A stretch of DNA of 64,000 bases from Aselliscus stoliczkanus (lineage: Eukaryota; Chordata; Mammalia; Chiroptera; Hipposideridae): NCBI GenBank assembly GCA_033961575.1, contig CM066737.1, positions 50,940,771 through 51,004,770 of the forward strand, written 5' to 3'. Of this stretch, positions 31,379 through 41,600 are shown in pieces. The translations under genes were made by a program, and so were the position numbers. A model generated the notes under the pieces. That model saw only the letters and a list, made by a program, of their open reading frames with translations. It had not been told where the DNA came from and did not search any database. Each line of letters begins with the position of its first letter. The first letter of the stretch is position 1.

Positions 31379-31606
31379 TGTAACAGAATGAAATGCTCAG
31401 TCTCCCTGACTTCATCTTGTTCAAGCCTGCTTTGTTCCCATGGCCTTCAGGCTAATAGCTTCTGCTTAGTCTTGCAAATCTACATGCCACGCATTAGAGG
31501 AATTCTGCTTGAGGCTTGAAGAGATAAGGGAAATGTGTATTGTTTATCAAAGATTTGCAGGAACCTCATGACTGGACTCACATCAACTAGCAAAATCTCC
31601 CTTGGA
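31379..31606 (+). mobile_element. Truncated 5' LTR of a decayed class I endogenous retrovirus
   Basis: About 85% identical by eye to the first 230 bp of the LTR at 36110, in the same orientation (TGTAACAGA, ttgttcccatggcctt, gcttctgcttagtcttg, ttgtttatcaaagatttgc). Homology stops after ccttggacccctg. No primer-binding site follows, so the LTR 3' part is lost. Confidence 0.8.
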
Positions 31607-32180
31607 CCCCTGTGTGTGTTGTAAATGTGAGATCATTTTCTAACCTCCAGATGGTATTATTAAAATTAAAGACAAGTGCTTGTAAGGATTGCTCCTAAAA
31701 TTCTCAGAAATACAGTAACTATCTCAAATGCTTTTCAGAATCACATGATCTGGGAAAATATTTGCTATTAAAGCTGGTTTTGAGTTTGGTTTGGTTAAAT
31801 AGGTCATGTTACTTCTGTTGCAAACTTTGTCATCAAGAAAAGTAAAATAAATGTAAGTAGGATAAAATGTTTCTTTTAGGTTTAAAGTGGTTTTCTAAGT
31901 TTCTTCGGTGACATGGGACTTTAAAGTTTTGTTAGCTAAATTAAATGATGGATATTCACTGAATATCTAAGTCAGTACCAAATAAGAATCCTGGAAAAGA
32001 AAGTTTGATGTGTGGCCAAGCTTATTAAGATTAAAATAAATTTAATCAAGTAAGTGAATTTAAATATAAAAAATAAGCTGATGCAATATTAGAGTTAGGT
32101 TTTCTCTCTCTGCTAAAAATGACTATCGGTATTACTGAAACTGTCATATTGTCTTAATCAAGAACTTGATTACTTTTGAA
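31607..32180. other. Proviral interior or unassigned sequence
   Basis: Lies between the two LTR copies. No gag or pol text recognised. Confidence 0.35.
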
Positions 32181-32682
32181 GGGCCAGCCAAGTAGCTCAG
32201 TTGGTTAAGAGTTGGCTTAAGAGTGCGAGCTTTGAGCAACAGGGACACTGGTTTGATTTCCACGTGGGCCGGTGATGCTGTGCCCAAGTTGAGCCATCGC
32301 TGAGCTTCCAACAGGTGGCAGGATGGCTCAGCTAGTGGAACAACAAGATTGCCTGTTCGATGGTGGGCTACACCCACCGGCAACTAAGACTGAACTGGGC
32401 ACCTTGAGCTGAGCTGCCGCCTGGATGGCTCAGTGGACAGAGCGTGTGCTCTTAATAACGATGTTACTGGTTCGACTCCCACAAGGGATGGTGGCTTTGC
32501 CCACCTGCAGCTAAATGAACACAGTACCTTGAGCTGAGTGGCGAGACTGGACTTGGAGCTGAGCTTGCTGCACCCTCCACAACTAAAATCTAAGGAAAAC
32601 AACTTGGCTGTTCCCCTTCCCCAATTCCACAACACTGTTCCCCTCTCCCAATTCCCCAATTAAAGTAAATAAATAAATAAAA
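32181..32682 (+). mobile_element. VES-like SINE, near full length
   Basis: Three tRNA-like units, with B boxes at ctggtttgatttccacg, a diverged middle one, and ctggttcgactcccac, then caccctccacaactaaaatc and a C-rich tail ending ccccaattaaag. Confidence 0.9.
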
Positions 32683-33026
32683 ACATTAAAATTCCTAACC
32701 ATTAAAAAAATCACATTGTGCCTTCTTTTGTTGTATTTGTACAATTATATGTTATAAATGTTCCAGAAATACATGTAAAATTGCTGGAAATCTGAGATAT
32801 CTTGACGTAAGATGTTTGTCATCAAAATTGAATAACATACTAAAACATTTCACCTGAGTATCAGATTATTGGACATGGTGGATGAAGTCCATTGTGTTTT
32901 TGCAAAAATGACCCCTCATTGCCAGTCGTTTGCCATCCTCATGTTCTTATAGCATGGCAACAGTCTGTCTCTGAATCAGAGAAATTAAGATAGGTAAACA
33001 GTAACTGTAAATTAAAGAATAGTCTG
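32683..33026. other. Unassigned interval inside the retroviral region
   Basis: No family recognised. Confidence 0.35.
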
Positions 33027-33225
33027 GTGAGCGACCATCCAGAGGCCAGCGACTGATCTGCCTCATCCCAGAAGAGCGCAATGATGATACCAACATGGGC
33101 CTGTGAACCAAAGTCCTCCACAACTAGACTGAAGAACAAAAAGACAGCAACTTGTCTGTTCCCCTTCCCGGATTCCCCAACGCTGTTCTCCTCCCCCAAT
33201 TCCCCAATAAAATCTTTTTTAAAAA
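33027..33225 (+). mobile_element. Long SINE, 5'-truncated at insertion
   Basis: Starts in the body (gtgagcgaccatccagaggc) and ends at ccccaataaaatctttttt. Bounded by perfect 16-bp duplicates attaaagaatagtctg (33011 and 33226), so truncation happened during integration. Confidence 0.95.
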
Positions 33226-33461
33226 ATTAAAGAATAGTCTGAGCTATGGGAAACCCAAGCAGCTGCTTGGTTCTTCTTGGCTCCCTGTCATTTTTTTTTT
33301 CTAGCTTTTGCATTCCTTCATCCACTATAGTACTTTTAAACGGGATTTCATTCAACTGCCACTTAGTTGGGGTTATCAGTGTGTTCTTGTTGTGTGTATG
33401 TTTTTTGGATGAGTTGAATCTTTCCCCTATCCACAAGTCTGATACCCTAGAAAATGTGTTT

Positions 33462-33521
33462 TCCATTCAGGGTATACCTTCCACAAGCTCTAGTGATTGG
33501 GGCACCCACTTTATTGAGTAA
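33462..33521 (+). pseudogene. Retroviral integrase core remnant
   Basis: Plus-strand frame reads GIPSTSSSDWGTHFIE then a stop. This resembles the short conserved block around the second catalytic Asp of gammaretroviral integrases. Flanking frames are broken. It sits between the two LTR copies in the same orientation, which supports the call, but the match is short. Confidence 0.5.
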
Positions 33522-34513
33522 ATCATATGAGCTTTAACGGACAGCCTTGTAAACTTCCTGGAATTATTACTGACCCTACCACCCTCAATTATCAGGCAAA
33601 ATCTAGAGAATGGAAAAACTGGATTCAAGCAGAAGTTTAATTACATAGGACTGAATGAACTGATAAAAATGGTTCCAATTTTATCACTTTTTCTTTGAAA
33701 TTGCTGATTTTCTAAACTTTTTGTTTTCTAGATAAAAGGAAACTTGTTTACCTATGACTTAACGATTTGGTAAATTAGACCTCTGTAAGCAGAATTGAAA
33801 CATTTATTTTTTATCCCTATTTGTCCCTCCAGAATTCAATAATGAGTGAGTATTTTTATTTTTATGGCAATGTGATTGTTTGCATCAGTTCAAAAATAAT
33901 GTTAAAATTGTTTTATTATTAAAGCAGTGAATAGAATGTCATTTTGAGAGAACATGCATAGACTCAGATATGACCAGAAAACTTTAAAGAATTAATATTG
34001 ACTTTGGAAGCCAATAAAAGCCCCTTTCGGAAAACAGCCTGGTGCCTTGTTTACATGGTTCACAGCAGACTTTCAGGTAAGTAACAAAGGTTGCTTCCTC
34101 GGAGATGCAAAGAAAGAACCTCAGGATACCTTGGGGACCTGGAGAAGAGAGGAATTCACCCAAATCTGTAAGTATTGCAGGCTGAGTCTGATAGCAAGTA
34201 TGTGCTTGGCTTCTTAGCCTTGAAAGGCTAAAGTTCAATCTGAAGATTCCTTAGGAAAATTCCAACAAAACACATTTAAAGAGGCCTATATGGTTAATTA
34301 CTATTCTTGCTGGATTTATACAAATAACCAGGCCAAGTTTATTGAAACTAGACTTATTTTGCAGATCAATAAGTCTTAACTTGGCTATCTTTGGTAAAAA
34401 TGGGGGTGATAAGAAAGAGAGAATTGTGTTTTATTAGGAACTATAGTATACCATTGTGGATATTAGATTCTAGTGCTGTCCACTGTCTTTGCTTTAATTA
34501 AAATTTGTTTTTC
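33522..34513. other. Degraded proviral interior, unassigned
   Basis: Expected to hold the end of pol and start of env if the provirus reading is right. I see no frame long enough to confirm this. Confidence 0.35.
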
Positions 34514-34940
34514 GGGCCAGCGGAGTGGTGCATTGGTTAAGAGCTGGCTTGGGACGCCAGCGGCCCCTTTTGGGATTCCACATATGAGGGTCAGTGACTC
34601 TGCCCTCTACGGCTAACAGCTCCACCTGGAGCTGGGCTGCATAGTCCCGGTGATGGTATAGACTGCCTCACCTGCTGCAGTGGGTTGCCATAAGCTACAG
34701 TGAGTGGCCAGCAGCCAGCGTGAGCTGCCGGCAGTCAGAATGAGCTGTCAATAGCAGCGGTGAGCAACCATCCAGAGGCTGGCAACTGATCTGCCTCATC
34801 CAGGAAGAGCGCAATGATAATACTAACATGGGCCAGTGAAGCAACGTCCTCCGAAACTAGACTGAAGAACAAAAGAACAGCAACTTGTCTGTTCCCCTAC
34901 CTCAATGCTGTTATCCTCCCCCAATTCCCCAATTTAAAAA
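34514..34940 (+). mobile_element. Long SINE
   Basis: gggccagcggagtggtgcat to ccccaattccccaattt. Flanked by aaaattgtttttc on both sides. Confidence 0.95.
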
Positions 34941-34954
34941 AAAAATTGTTTTTC

Positions 34955-35102
34955 ATTAAAAATTTTTTTTTTAAATTTTTCAGTTACAGTTGACATTGAG
35001 TAGTATTTAGCTTCAGGTCTACAGAACAGTGGTTAGACATCTACATAATTTACGAAGTGATCCACTCAATAAGGCCCAGGTAGGTACTGTCAATTGTCTT
35101 CT
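34955..35102 (-). mobile_element. L1 3'-end fragment, antisense
   Basis: cagttacagttgacattgag, caggtctacagaacagtggt, tagacatctacataattta. It continues briefly after the next SINE. Confidence 0.8.
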
Positions 35103-35529
35103 ATTTTTTTTTTTTTTTAGATTTCATTGGGAATTGGGTGAGGGGAACAGCGCTCGGGAATCAGGGTAGGATAACAGACAAGTTGCTGTCCTTTTGTTCT
35201 TCGGTCTAGTCGTGGAGGACGTCGCTTCACTAGCCCATGTTGGTGCTATCATTGCTTTCTTCCAGGGTGAGGCAGTAGTTCGCAGGCCATCAGACAGCCT
35301 CTCATGGCTGCTCACAGCAGCTCATACCTTCTGCCAGCCAGCCCCACTGCAGCCTATGCTATAGTCGGCCACTCAGGACAGCCCAGATCCAGGTGGAGCT
35401 GTTGTTCACCATTGTAGCTGTAGAGGGCACAGCATCACTGGCCCTCATGTGGGATCCGAACTAGGGCCCTGTTGCTCAGAGCTGCGGTCCCAAGCCAACT
35501 CCTATCCAACAGGCCACTCTGCCGGCCCT
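35103..35529 (-). mobile_element. Long SINE (divergent), antisense
   Basis: Tail agatttcattgggaattggg to head ccactctgccggccc, with a gctcagagctgcggtcc segment. Flanked by tgtc(a/c)attgtctt. Confidence 0.9.
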
Positions 35530-35775
35530 GTCCATTGTCTTTTGAGTTTTGCTCTTTTTACATGATTTAAATTTCAGAGAAATTGCCACAACGGCTCACG
35601 CTTAAACAATCTCAGTGACTACTGTTGTGTAGGCCACACAGAAAGTTTACCTGAGCACCTGATGCAAGGTAAATCTTATGAAATTTAACCCATGCAAGAC
35701 AGCCATTTGGCCCATTCTACTGCTCAAGCTCTAAGACTCCAGCAGACCACCTTAGAGTCCTTGGCATGTGAGTCC

Positions 35776-35871
35776 TTAGACAATGGGATTGCTTTCTATT
35801 ACTTGTTAGCTGAACAAGGAGGTGTTTGTGCATTGGCCAACTCATCATGGTTTGGGTCCTGGGAGACATAA
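35776..35871 (+). pseudogene. Retroviral envelope transmembrane-subunit remnant
   Basis: Frame contains LDNGIAFYYLLAEQGGVCAL, which has the LAEQGGVCA block typical of class I envelope transmembrane subunits, just downstream of where the immunosuppressive-type segment would lie. It reaches a stop at 35869-35871, and the expected downstream cysteines are not present in frame. This is a decayed fragment with no capacity to make a functional envelope. Confidence 0.75.
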
Positions 35872-36095
35872 TAACAAAATTTACTCTTTATGTTTTTACT
35901 AAATTGAATACCCAGAATGCCCCCTCTAAGGCTCAGGGACCATTGTGAAAGGGGTGGGTGTGTGAAATCATAAGAACCAGATAAGACGGGGCACAATTGG
36001 CAGGAAAATCTAGCTTCATCTTAAAAGCTATTCCTCCCTCTTAACTGAACCTGACCCAGTTGTCCTATTTCTCTCAAGACTGAGGAATGAACAAC

Positions 36096-36109
36096 AAAAA
36101 GGGGGGGAT
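36096..36109 (+). other. Polypurine tract of the endogenous retrovirus
   Basis: aaaaagggggggat lies directly before the TG of the 3' LTR, as expected for plus-strand priming in a provirus. Confidence 0.8.
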
Positions 36110-36705
36110 TGTAACAGAGTGAAATGCTAGGTCTCTCTGACTCTATCTTGTTCAAACTTGCTTTGTTCCCATGGCCTTGAGGCTAATAGCTTCTGCTTAG
36201 TCTTGAATACAGACACACTAATCATTAGAGGACTTCTGCTTGTGGATTGAGGAGATAAGGGAAGTGTGTATTGTTTATCAAAGATTTGCAGGAACCTTGT
36301 GACTGGACTCACATCAAGGAGCACAACTTTCTTAGACCCCTGCTATTGCCCAGATGTCTGTGGTGGTCAATCACCTCTTGCCCCTCCCATTTCTCCTTCT
36401 CATGACATGAAAAAAGCCTGAATTCTGTACTTTCTTAAGACAGATCTGAGGAACAACTAGGTCTCCTATCTTCTTGGCTGGTAACTTCTCAATCAATAAA
36501 CCTTTCCTGGGCCGTCCGAGTGGCGCAGTGGTTAAGAGCTGGCTTGGGACACCAGCAGCCCTGGTTCTGATCCCACATATGAGGGCCAGTGACACAGTAA
36601 CACTGCTCTCTAAAAAAATAAATACATCTTTCCTTATGCCAAACTCTGACATTTTGAGTTTTGGCCTTTGGAAACATCGTGCACATGGACTTTGGACCGG
36701 TAACA
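36110..36705 (+). mobile_element. 3' LTR of a class I endogenous retrovirus
   Basis: Starts TGTAACAGAG right after the polypurine tract and ends GGTAACA. It has caataaacctttcctt as the polyadenylation region, split by a short SINE (36509-36620). LTR length without the SINE is about 480 bp. Its partner is at 31379. Confidence 0.8.
36509..36620 (+). mobile_element. Short SINE inside the 3' LTR
   Basis: gggccgtccgagtggcgcag to A-rich tail, next to the LTR AATAAA. Imperfect ctttcct duplicates flank it. Confidence 0.9.
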
Positions 36706-36709
36706 ATAT

Positions 36710-38235
36710 GACTTTCTTGGGTAAGTTCTTGATAAATAGCCTTGTCAAAATCATAGTCATTAATAGCCATAAATGATCATAGTCAAAGGCCTAGCCTCAG
36801 TGGTTCACTGTGCATATCTCTGGGAACATTTGCAATGTTTGCTCATGCTGCCTAATATTGTCTTCTAAAATATTAGTTCTATTTCCTATAAGAAAAGAAG
36901 GCCCGGAAGACATTCAAAGAACTACAACTTGGAGTCAAGAGGGGTGAGTTGGGGGTGCCCTGGAGCCTATAATATATCTGATTGAGTTAGGTCAGGAAAC
37001 AAAATGTGCCAAATGGCCTTGTAACGGGGTCACACAGAGATTTATACTTGTCCAAGGAGCTGCTGACTGTTCCATCCCTTCCCCCTTGCCATTTCCTCTT
37101 CTGCAGGTTTCCAGTGCCAGCTAAACCGACTTCATTATAAAAAAGTAATAAGAAAGCTACACCTGAATGGCATAGAACATTAACTGATTGTATCTCTATA
37201 TCAAACGAACAAACATGCTTTTCAGAAAAGCAAAGCTAATGAAAGTCAATTTCGCTCACTATTCTGGTCTGTTCAGTCCATAGGGCCAAAACTGACATGG
37301 TTTGGGTCATGGGTACTGTTTAGATCATGCCTCTGTGGTGAAATGTTTCCTGCTCTGTGGTGAAATAGACCGACTTTGTTTTTTTCCAGTTTGGTCTGGT
37401 AAAAGTTACAAGTTTTATGTTCCAAATTTACTTCGAGGCATTGCAAAGTTGATTTCTGTCTTGTTATAAAGGGAATACTATCTACTGAAACAAGTGAACC
37501 AAAATTCTCACAGATTAAATTTGACTTTCAACAGAGGAAATAGGCTTAATTATATTTTGGGGTGGGGAGGTGTGGTGGTGTCAAATCAGGGCTTCAACAG
37601 CTGATATTTGTCTCTGAATTTAACAATTGTGAAGCCCCATGAATTCTCACCAAAGGCAGGGAAAAAGGCCCAAGAACTACCAAAACGGAAGGAGATTTTT
37701 TTTTACATTGCTATTTAAAAAAGAATGCTGAGTGATGAGTAAGACATTCCCCCACCCCACACACACCCTAGAAACAAGGCCATCTGGCAGGTCCGTGGCA
37801 AAACTGAAAATGAAACAAAAAATGTTAATTGTGAAATTCTTGTTCAAATTAAAAGCCATTCTTGTTCCCAACCTAATGAGTAAAAATGGTGCATATTTAC
37901 CTGGAATATAAACTGAAAATGCCTGTCTCACTCTCCTTGAATTTTTTGAACCGAGTGGGGAGAATTGCTATTTTTTAATGTTTTTTGTTTGTTTGTTTGT
38001 TTTTTGAGGGCAGTGTCACTGCTCTCCAAAAAAATATATATATATATCAGTCTCCTGACTGCTCTCACCCTCTGGCTGGGTGGTTTGTCATGCATTCACA
38101 TTGAAATGATCGACTTCCTAGTCTAAAGCCTTACCTAGGAAGTCGTGATTTCTGTAGCCGAATATTCAAATTCAATTAGGGAGAAAATGAGAAATCCTGG
38201 AAGAGTCATTTAAGGGGAAGTCAGTCTTTCTTTTT
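36710..38235. other. Unassigned sequence
   Basis: No gene recognised. 37985-38050 holds a (TTTG)n stretch, a 20-bp vestige of a short SINE 3' end (gagggcagtgtcactgctct) and a short (TA)n. Confidence 0.4.
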
Positions 38236-38239
38236 TTTT

Positions 38240-38560
38240 CTTTTGTAATGATATATGTTTTTAAAAATTCTTTCATTGTGAAATAAACATTGTTTTTAAA
38301 AATTAGTTTCAGGTGTACAACACAATGCAATAGTTATACTTTTTACCCCTCAAAGTGACAACCACCCTCCCCCAGTTCGCCACCCCACTCCCCCCCATAT
38401 CATACATATCTATTCCAATTCCTTTGACTCCTCCCTTCCACAGTATACTCCACATCCCATGACTATCTATATATTCAGTTACAGTTGGCATACAATATTA
38501 TACAGCATCAGCTTCAGGTGTGCAGTGCAGTGAATAAGCCTCTACTCCATCCATGAAAGG
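38240..38560 (-). mobile_element. L1 3'-end fragment, antisense
   Basis: Same subfamily as 24125: ttcattgtgaaataaacatt, caggtgtacaacacaatgca, cagttacagttggcatacaa. A flank word (gggaagtcagtcttt) recurs at both ends (38215, 38559), so this is a discrete 5'-truncated insertion. Confidence 0.9.
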
Positions 38561-38574
38561 GAAGTCAGTCTTTT

Positions 38575-39012
38575 GATAAGACAGGAATATAGAATGTCCC
38601 CCAGAAGGCCTCACACTTCCTTGTGTCATTTTCTAAAAAGGCATGTTATAAAGCAGCCACTAGTGAATGAGAATGCTTTGATTCTGATTCAATGGAGTCC
38701 TTGGATGGTTCCAGCCACACTGAGAGACTCCTTGGCTAAAATACTATTGCAGCCTAGAGTTGTAGATGCCATTAATGTTCCCACGACATTTAGGCCCCAC
38801 CTACACACCAAAATCCATATGCCATAGATGATTCACCTGTCTGTTCCTCCTACCATTTGAGATATTTTTTTTGTTCATTCATTTATACTTGAGTGGCATT
38901 TAGTTGTGTGGGAGTTCTCTTTGGTTAACAAGTGACAATCCTCTGAAGATGTTCCAATCTTTATTTCTTTATTTTTGGCTGAGTGAACCTTCTCAGCAAG
39001 TAAGAGTCCAAC
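38575..39012. other. Unassigned interval
   Basis: Nothing recognised. Confidence 0.4.
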
Positions 39013-39412
39013 TGAGCCAAGTGGCTCAGTTGGTTAAGAGTGCAAGCTCTGTGCAACGGGGTCACCGGTTCAATTCCCATTAAGCCAATGAGCTGGGCCC
39101 GAGCTGAACTGCTGCTGAGCTGCCAATGGGCAGCAGGATGGCTCAGCTGGTGAGAACATGTGCTCCTAACAACAAGGTTGCCAGTTGGACTCCCACATGG
39201 GAAGACGGGCTACGCCCACCCGCAACTAAGATTGAACTAGGCACCTTGAGCTGGCCAGCCACGAGCTGACAATGGGCGGCTAGATGGCGACTGAACTTGG
39301 AGCTGAGCTAGCTGCGCCCTCAACAACTAAGATTGAAGGACAACAACTTGGCTCCCCTTCCGTTATTCCCCAACTCTGTTCCCCTTCCCCAATTCCCCAA
39401 TAAAAATCTTTA
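39013..39412 (+). mobile_element. VES-like SINE
   Basis: Two tRNA-like units (ccggttcaattcccatt, ccagttggactcccac), then cgccctcaacaactaagatt and tail ccccaataaaaatctt. Confidence 0.9.
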
Positions 39413-39449
39413 AAATAATAATAATAATAATCCTCTTTCTCTTGCTCTT

Positions 39450-39552
39450 TTTTTTCTTTTTTTTTGAGGACAGTGTCACTGGCCCTCATATGTGGGAACC
39501 GAACCAGGGCTTCCCAAGGCAGCACTTAACCACCGCGCCACTCGGCCGGCCC
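39450..39552 (-). mobile_element. Short SINE, antisense
   Basis: Poly-T, gaggacagtgtcactggccc to head cactcggccggccc. Flanked by ctctttctcttgc and ctctcttgcc. An internal 10-bp loss removes part of the head. Confidence 0.9.
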
Positions 39553-39623
39553 TCTCTTGCCACTTTTTGGTCTGGACCTCCTGAAGTATTCTGAGAGCTG
39601 ATCCAGATCTCCATCTAAATTCT

Positions 39624-40110
39624 TTTTTTTTTTAAAGAAATGATATTTTATTTTATTTTTTTTGGGTGGGGGAAATTTGGGGCGGGGAACAGCATTGGGG
39701 AATGGGGGAAGAGGAACAGACACGTTGTTGTCCCTTTGTTCTTCAGTCTAGTTGTGGAGGACATTGCTTCACCTGCCCATGTTGGTATTGTGATCATTGT
39801 GCTCTTCCTGGGTGAGGCAGATAGGTTGCCAGTCTCTGGACGTCTGCTCACAGTGGCTCTTGTCAGCTCACACCTGCTGCCAGCTACTCATGCTGACTGC
39901 CAGCTACTCACTGTAGCCTATGGCCACCCACCTCAGCTGGGGTTGCGGCTATGACATCCTGGAGACTCACAGCAGCCCAGCTCCAGGTGGAGCTCTTGTT
40001 TACCGTCTTAGCTGTAGAGGGCAGTGTCACTGGCCCTCCTATGTGGGATCCGAACCGGGGCTGCTGGCATCCTAAAACTAGCTCTTAACCAATGGGCCAT
40101 TCGGCCGGCC
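39624..40110 (-). mobile_element. Long SINE at the left breakpoint of an inversion
   Basis: Tail side preceded by ctccatctaaattc (39609-39622). Head side followed by catgagttattt (40111-40122). The two flanks do not match each other. Each instead matches, in reverse complement, a flank of the SINE at 40978. Confidence 0.95.
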
Positions 40111-40139
40111 CATGAGTTATTTGTTTTATACCTGGAAAT

Positions 40140-40375
40140 GTGAACCTCTTATTCCCCTTCCCCTTTTTTTCCTTTTTTATTTTTTTAATTACATTTAACA
40201 TTCAGCATTATTTTTTACTAGTTTCAGGTGTACAGCATAGTAGTTAGATATTTGTATAGTTTAAGAAGTGATTCTCCTGAATAGTCTAGTACCCACCTTG
40301 CACCATATATAGTTACTATATCATTGACCATAAACTGTTTTTAGACCACTAAGTATACTCATCCCAAATGTTTGT
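40140..40375 (-). mobile_element. L1 3'-UTR fragment inside the inverted segment
   Basis: Antisense text caggtgtacagcatagtagt, gattctcctgaatagtctag, atatatagttactatatcat. Confidence 0.85.
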
Positions 40376-40429
40376 GTCTAAAAATGGCTTAAGAGGCCCT
40401 TGAATTTCCTCTGAAAGTCAAGTGAGGTT

Positions 40430-40605
40430 TAGAAACTCTTTCTGTATTTGATCCCGTTTACTCTCATCATATATGGTGATAGAAGGAGAACTGACTCTGG
40501 GTGGAACACACAATGTGATATACAGATGATGTATTACAGAATTGTACACTTGAATGTGTAACTTTACTAACCATTGTCACCCCCAATAAACTTTAATTAA
40601 AAAAC
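40430..40605 (+). mobile_element. L1 3'-end fragment inside the inverted segment
   Basis: Sense text catatatggtgatagaagga, gatgatgtattacagaattg, ttgtcacccccaataaactt, A-rich end. Confidence 0.85.
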
Positions 40606-40647
40606 AACAACAACTCTAACACAGCTACTGTATCTGGAGGATTCATC

Positions 40648-40910
40648 ATGCTAACAACAAGGTTGCCAGTTGGACTCGCACATGAAAAGGTGGTCTACGC
40701 CCACACACAGCTAGGATTGAACACAGCACCTGGAGCTGAGCAGCCACGAGCTGTTGATGGGTGGCCAGATGGTGACTGGACTTGGAGCTGAGCTAGCTGC
40801 GCCCTCCACAACTAAGATTGAAGGACAACAACTCGTCTGTTCCTCTTCCCCAATTCCCCAACACTGCTCCCCTTCCTTAATTCCCCAATAAAAATAAATA
40901 CATAAACTAT
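40648..40910 (+). mobile_element. VES-like SINE, head missing
   Basis: Starts at the second unit (gctaacaacaaggttgccag) and ends at ttccccaataaaaataa. Confidence 0.85.
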
Positions 40911-40977
40911 TAAAAAGAAAAAAAAAGAATTGCAAGGATGCCAGGAAGGCAGTGACTGTTTAAGAATTTAGATGGAG

Positions 40978-41393
40978 GGCCGGCTGAGTGGCACATTGGT
41001 TAAGAGCTGGTTTTGGGATGCCAGTGGCCGCAGTTCGAAACCCACATATGAGGGCCAGTGACACTGCCCTCTACAGCTAAGATGGTGTACAACAGCTCCA
41101 CCTGGAGCTGGGCTATGCGAGCCCCGGCGACGGTGTAGGCTGCAGCCCCTGCTGTAGTGGGCTGCCATAGGCTACAGTGAATGGCCGGCAGCCAGTGTGA
41201 GCTGCCAATAGCCACGGTGAGCGACATCCAGAGGCTGGTGACCGATCTGCCTCATCCCAGAAGAGTGAAATGACGATATGAACATAGGCCAGTGAAGCAA
41301 CATCCTCTGCAACTAGACCGAAGAACAAAAAGACAGCAACTTGTCTGTTCCCCTCCCCCAATTCCCCAATAAAATCTTTGAAACAAACAAACA
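40978..41393 (+). mobile_element. Long SINE at the right breakpoint of an inversion
   Basis: Head preceded by gaatttagatggag, tail (aaacaaacaaac) followed by aaataactcatg. The flanks are mismatched and reciprocal to those of 39624-40110. Confidence 0.95.
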
Positions 41394-41600
41394 AACAAAA
41401 AAATAACTCATGGGAATGTAACTTATAGCATGGGGAATATAATCAATAATATTGTGGTGCATGGTATGGTGTCAGATGGTTGTTTGACTTATGGTGATCA
41501 CTTCTTTAGGTATATAAATGTTGAATAATTATAGTGAACACCTGAAAATGATATAATGTTTTATGTTAGCTATATTTTTTAAATAAAAATCTTCAAAAAG
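41394..41600 (+). mobile_element. L1 3'-UTR fragment, right of the inversion
   Basis: aactcatgggaatgtaactt, catggggaatataatcaata, tgtcagatggttgtttgact. Its upstream continuation is the sequence at 40111-40160 read in reverse complement. Confidence 0.85.

Larger units (their letters stand above)
40111..40977. other. 867-bp segment inverted between two SINEs
   Basis: Bounded by catgagttattt on the left (reverse complement of 41401-41412) and gaatttagatggag on the right (reverse complement of 39609-39622). Restoring the orientation gives each SINE a matching duplication and rejoins an L1 3' UTR across 41401. Confidence 0.85.
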
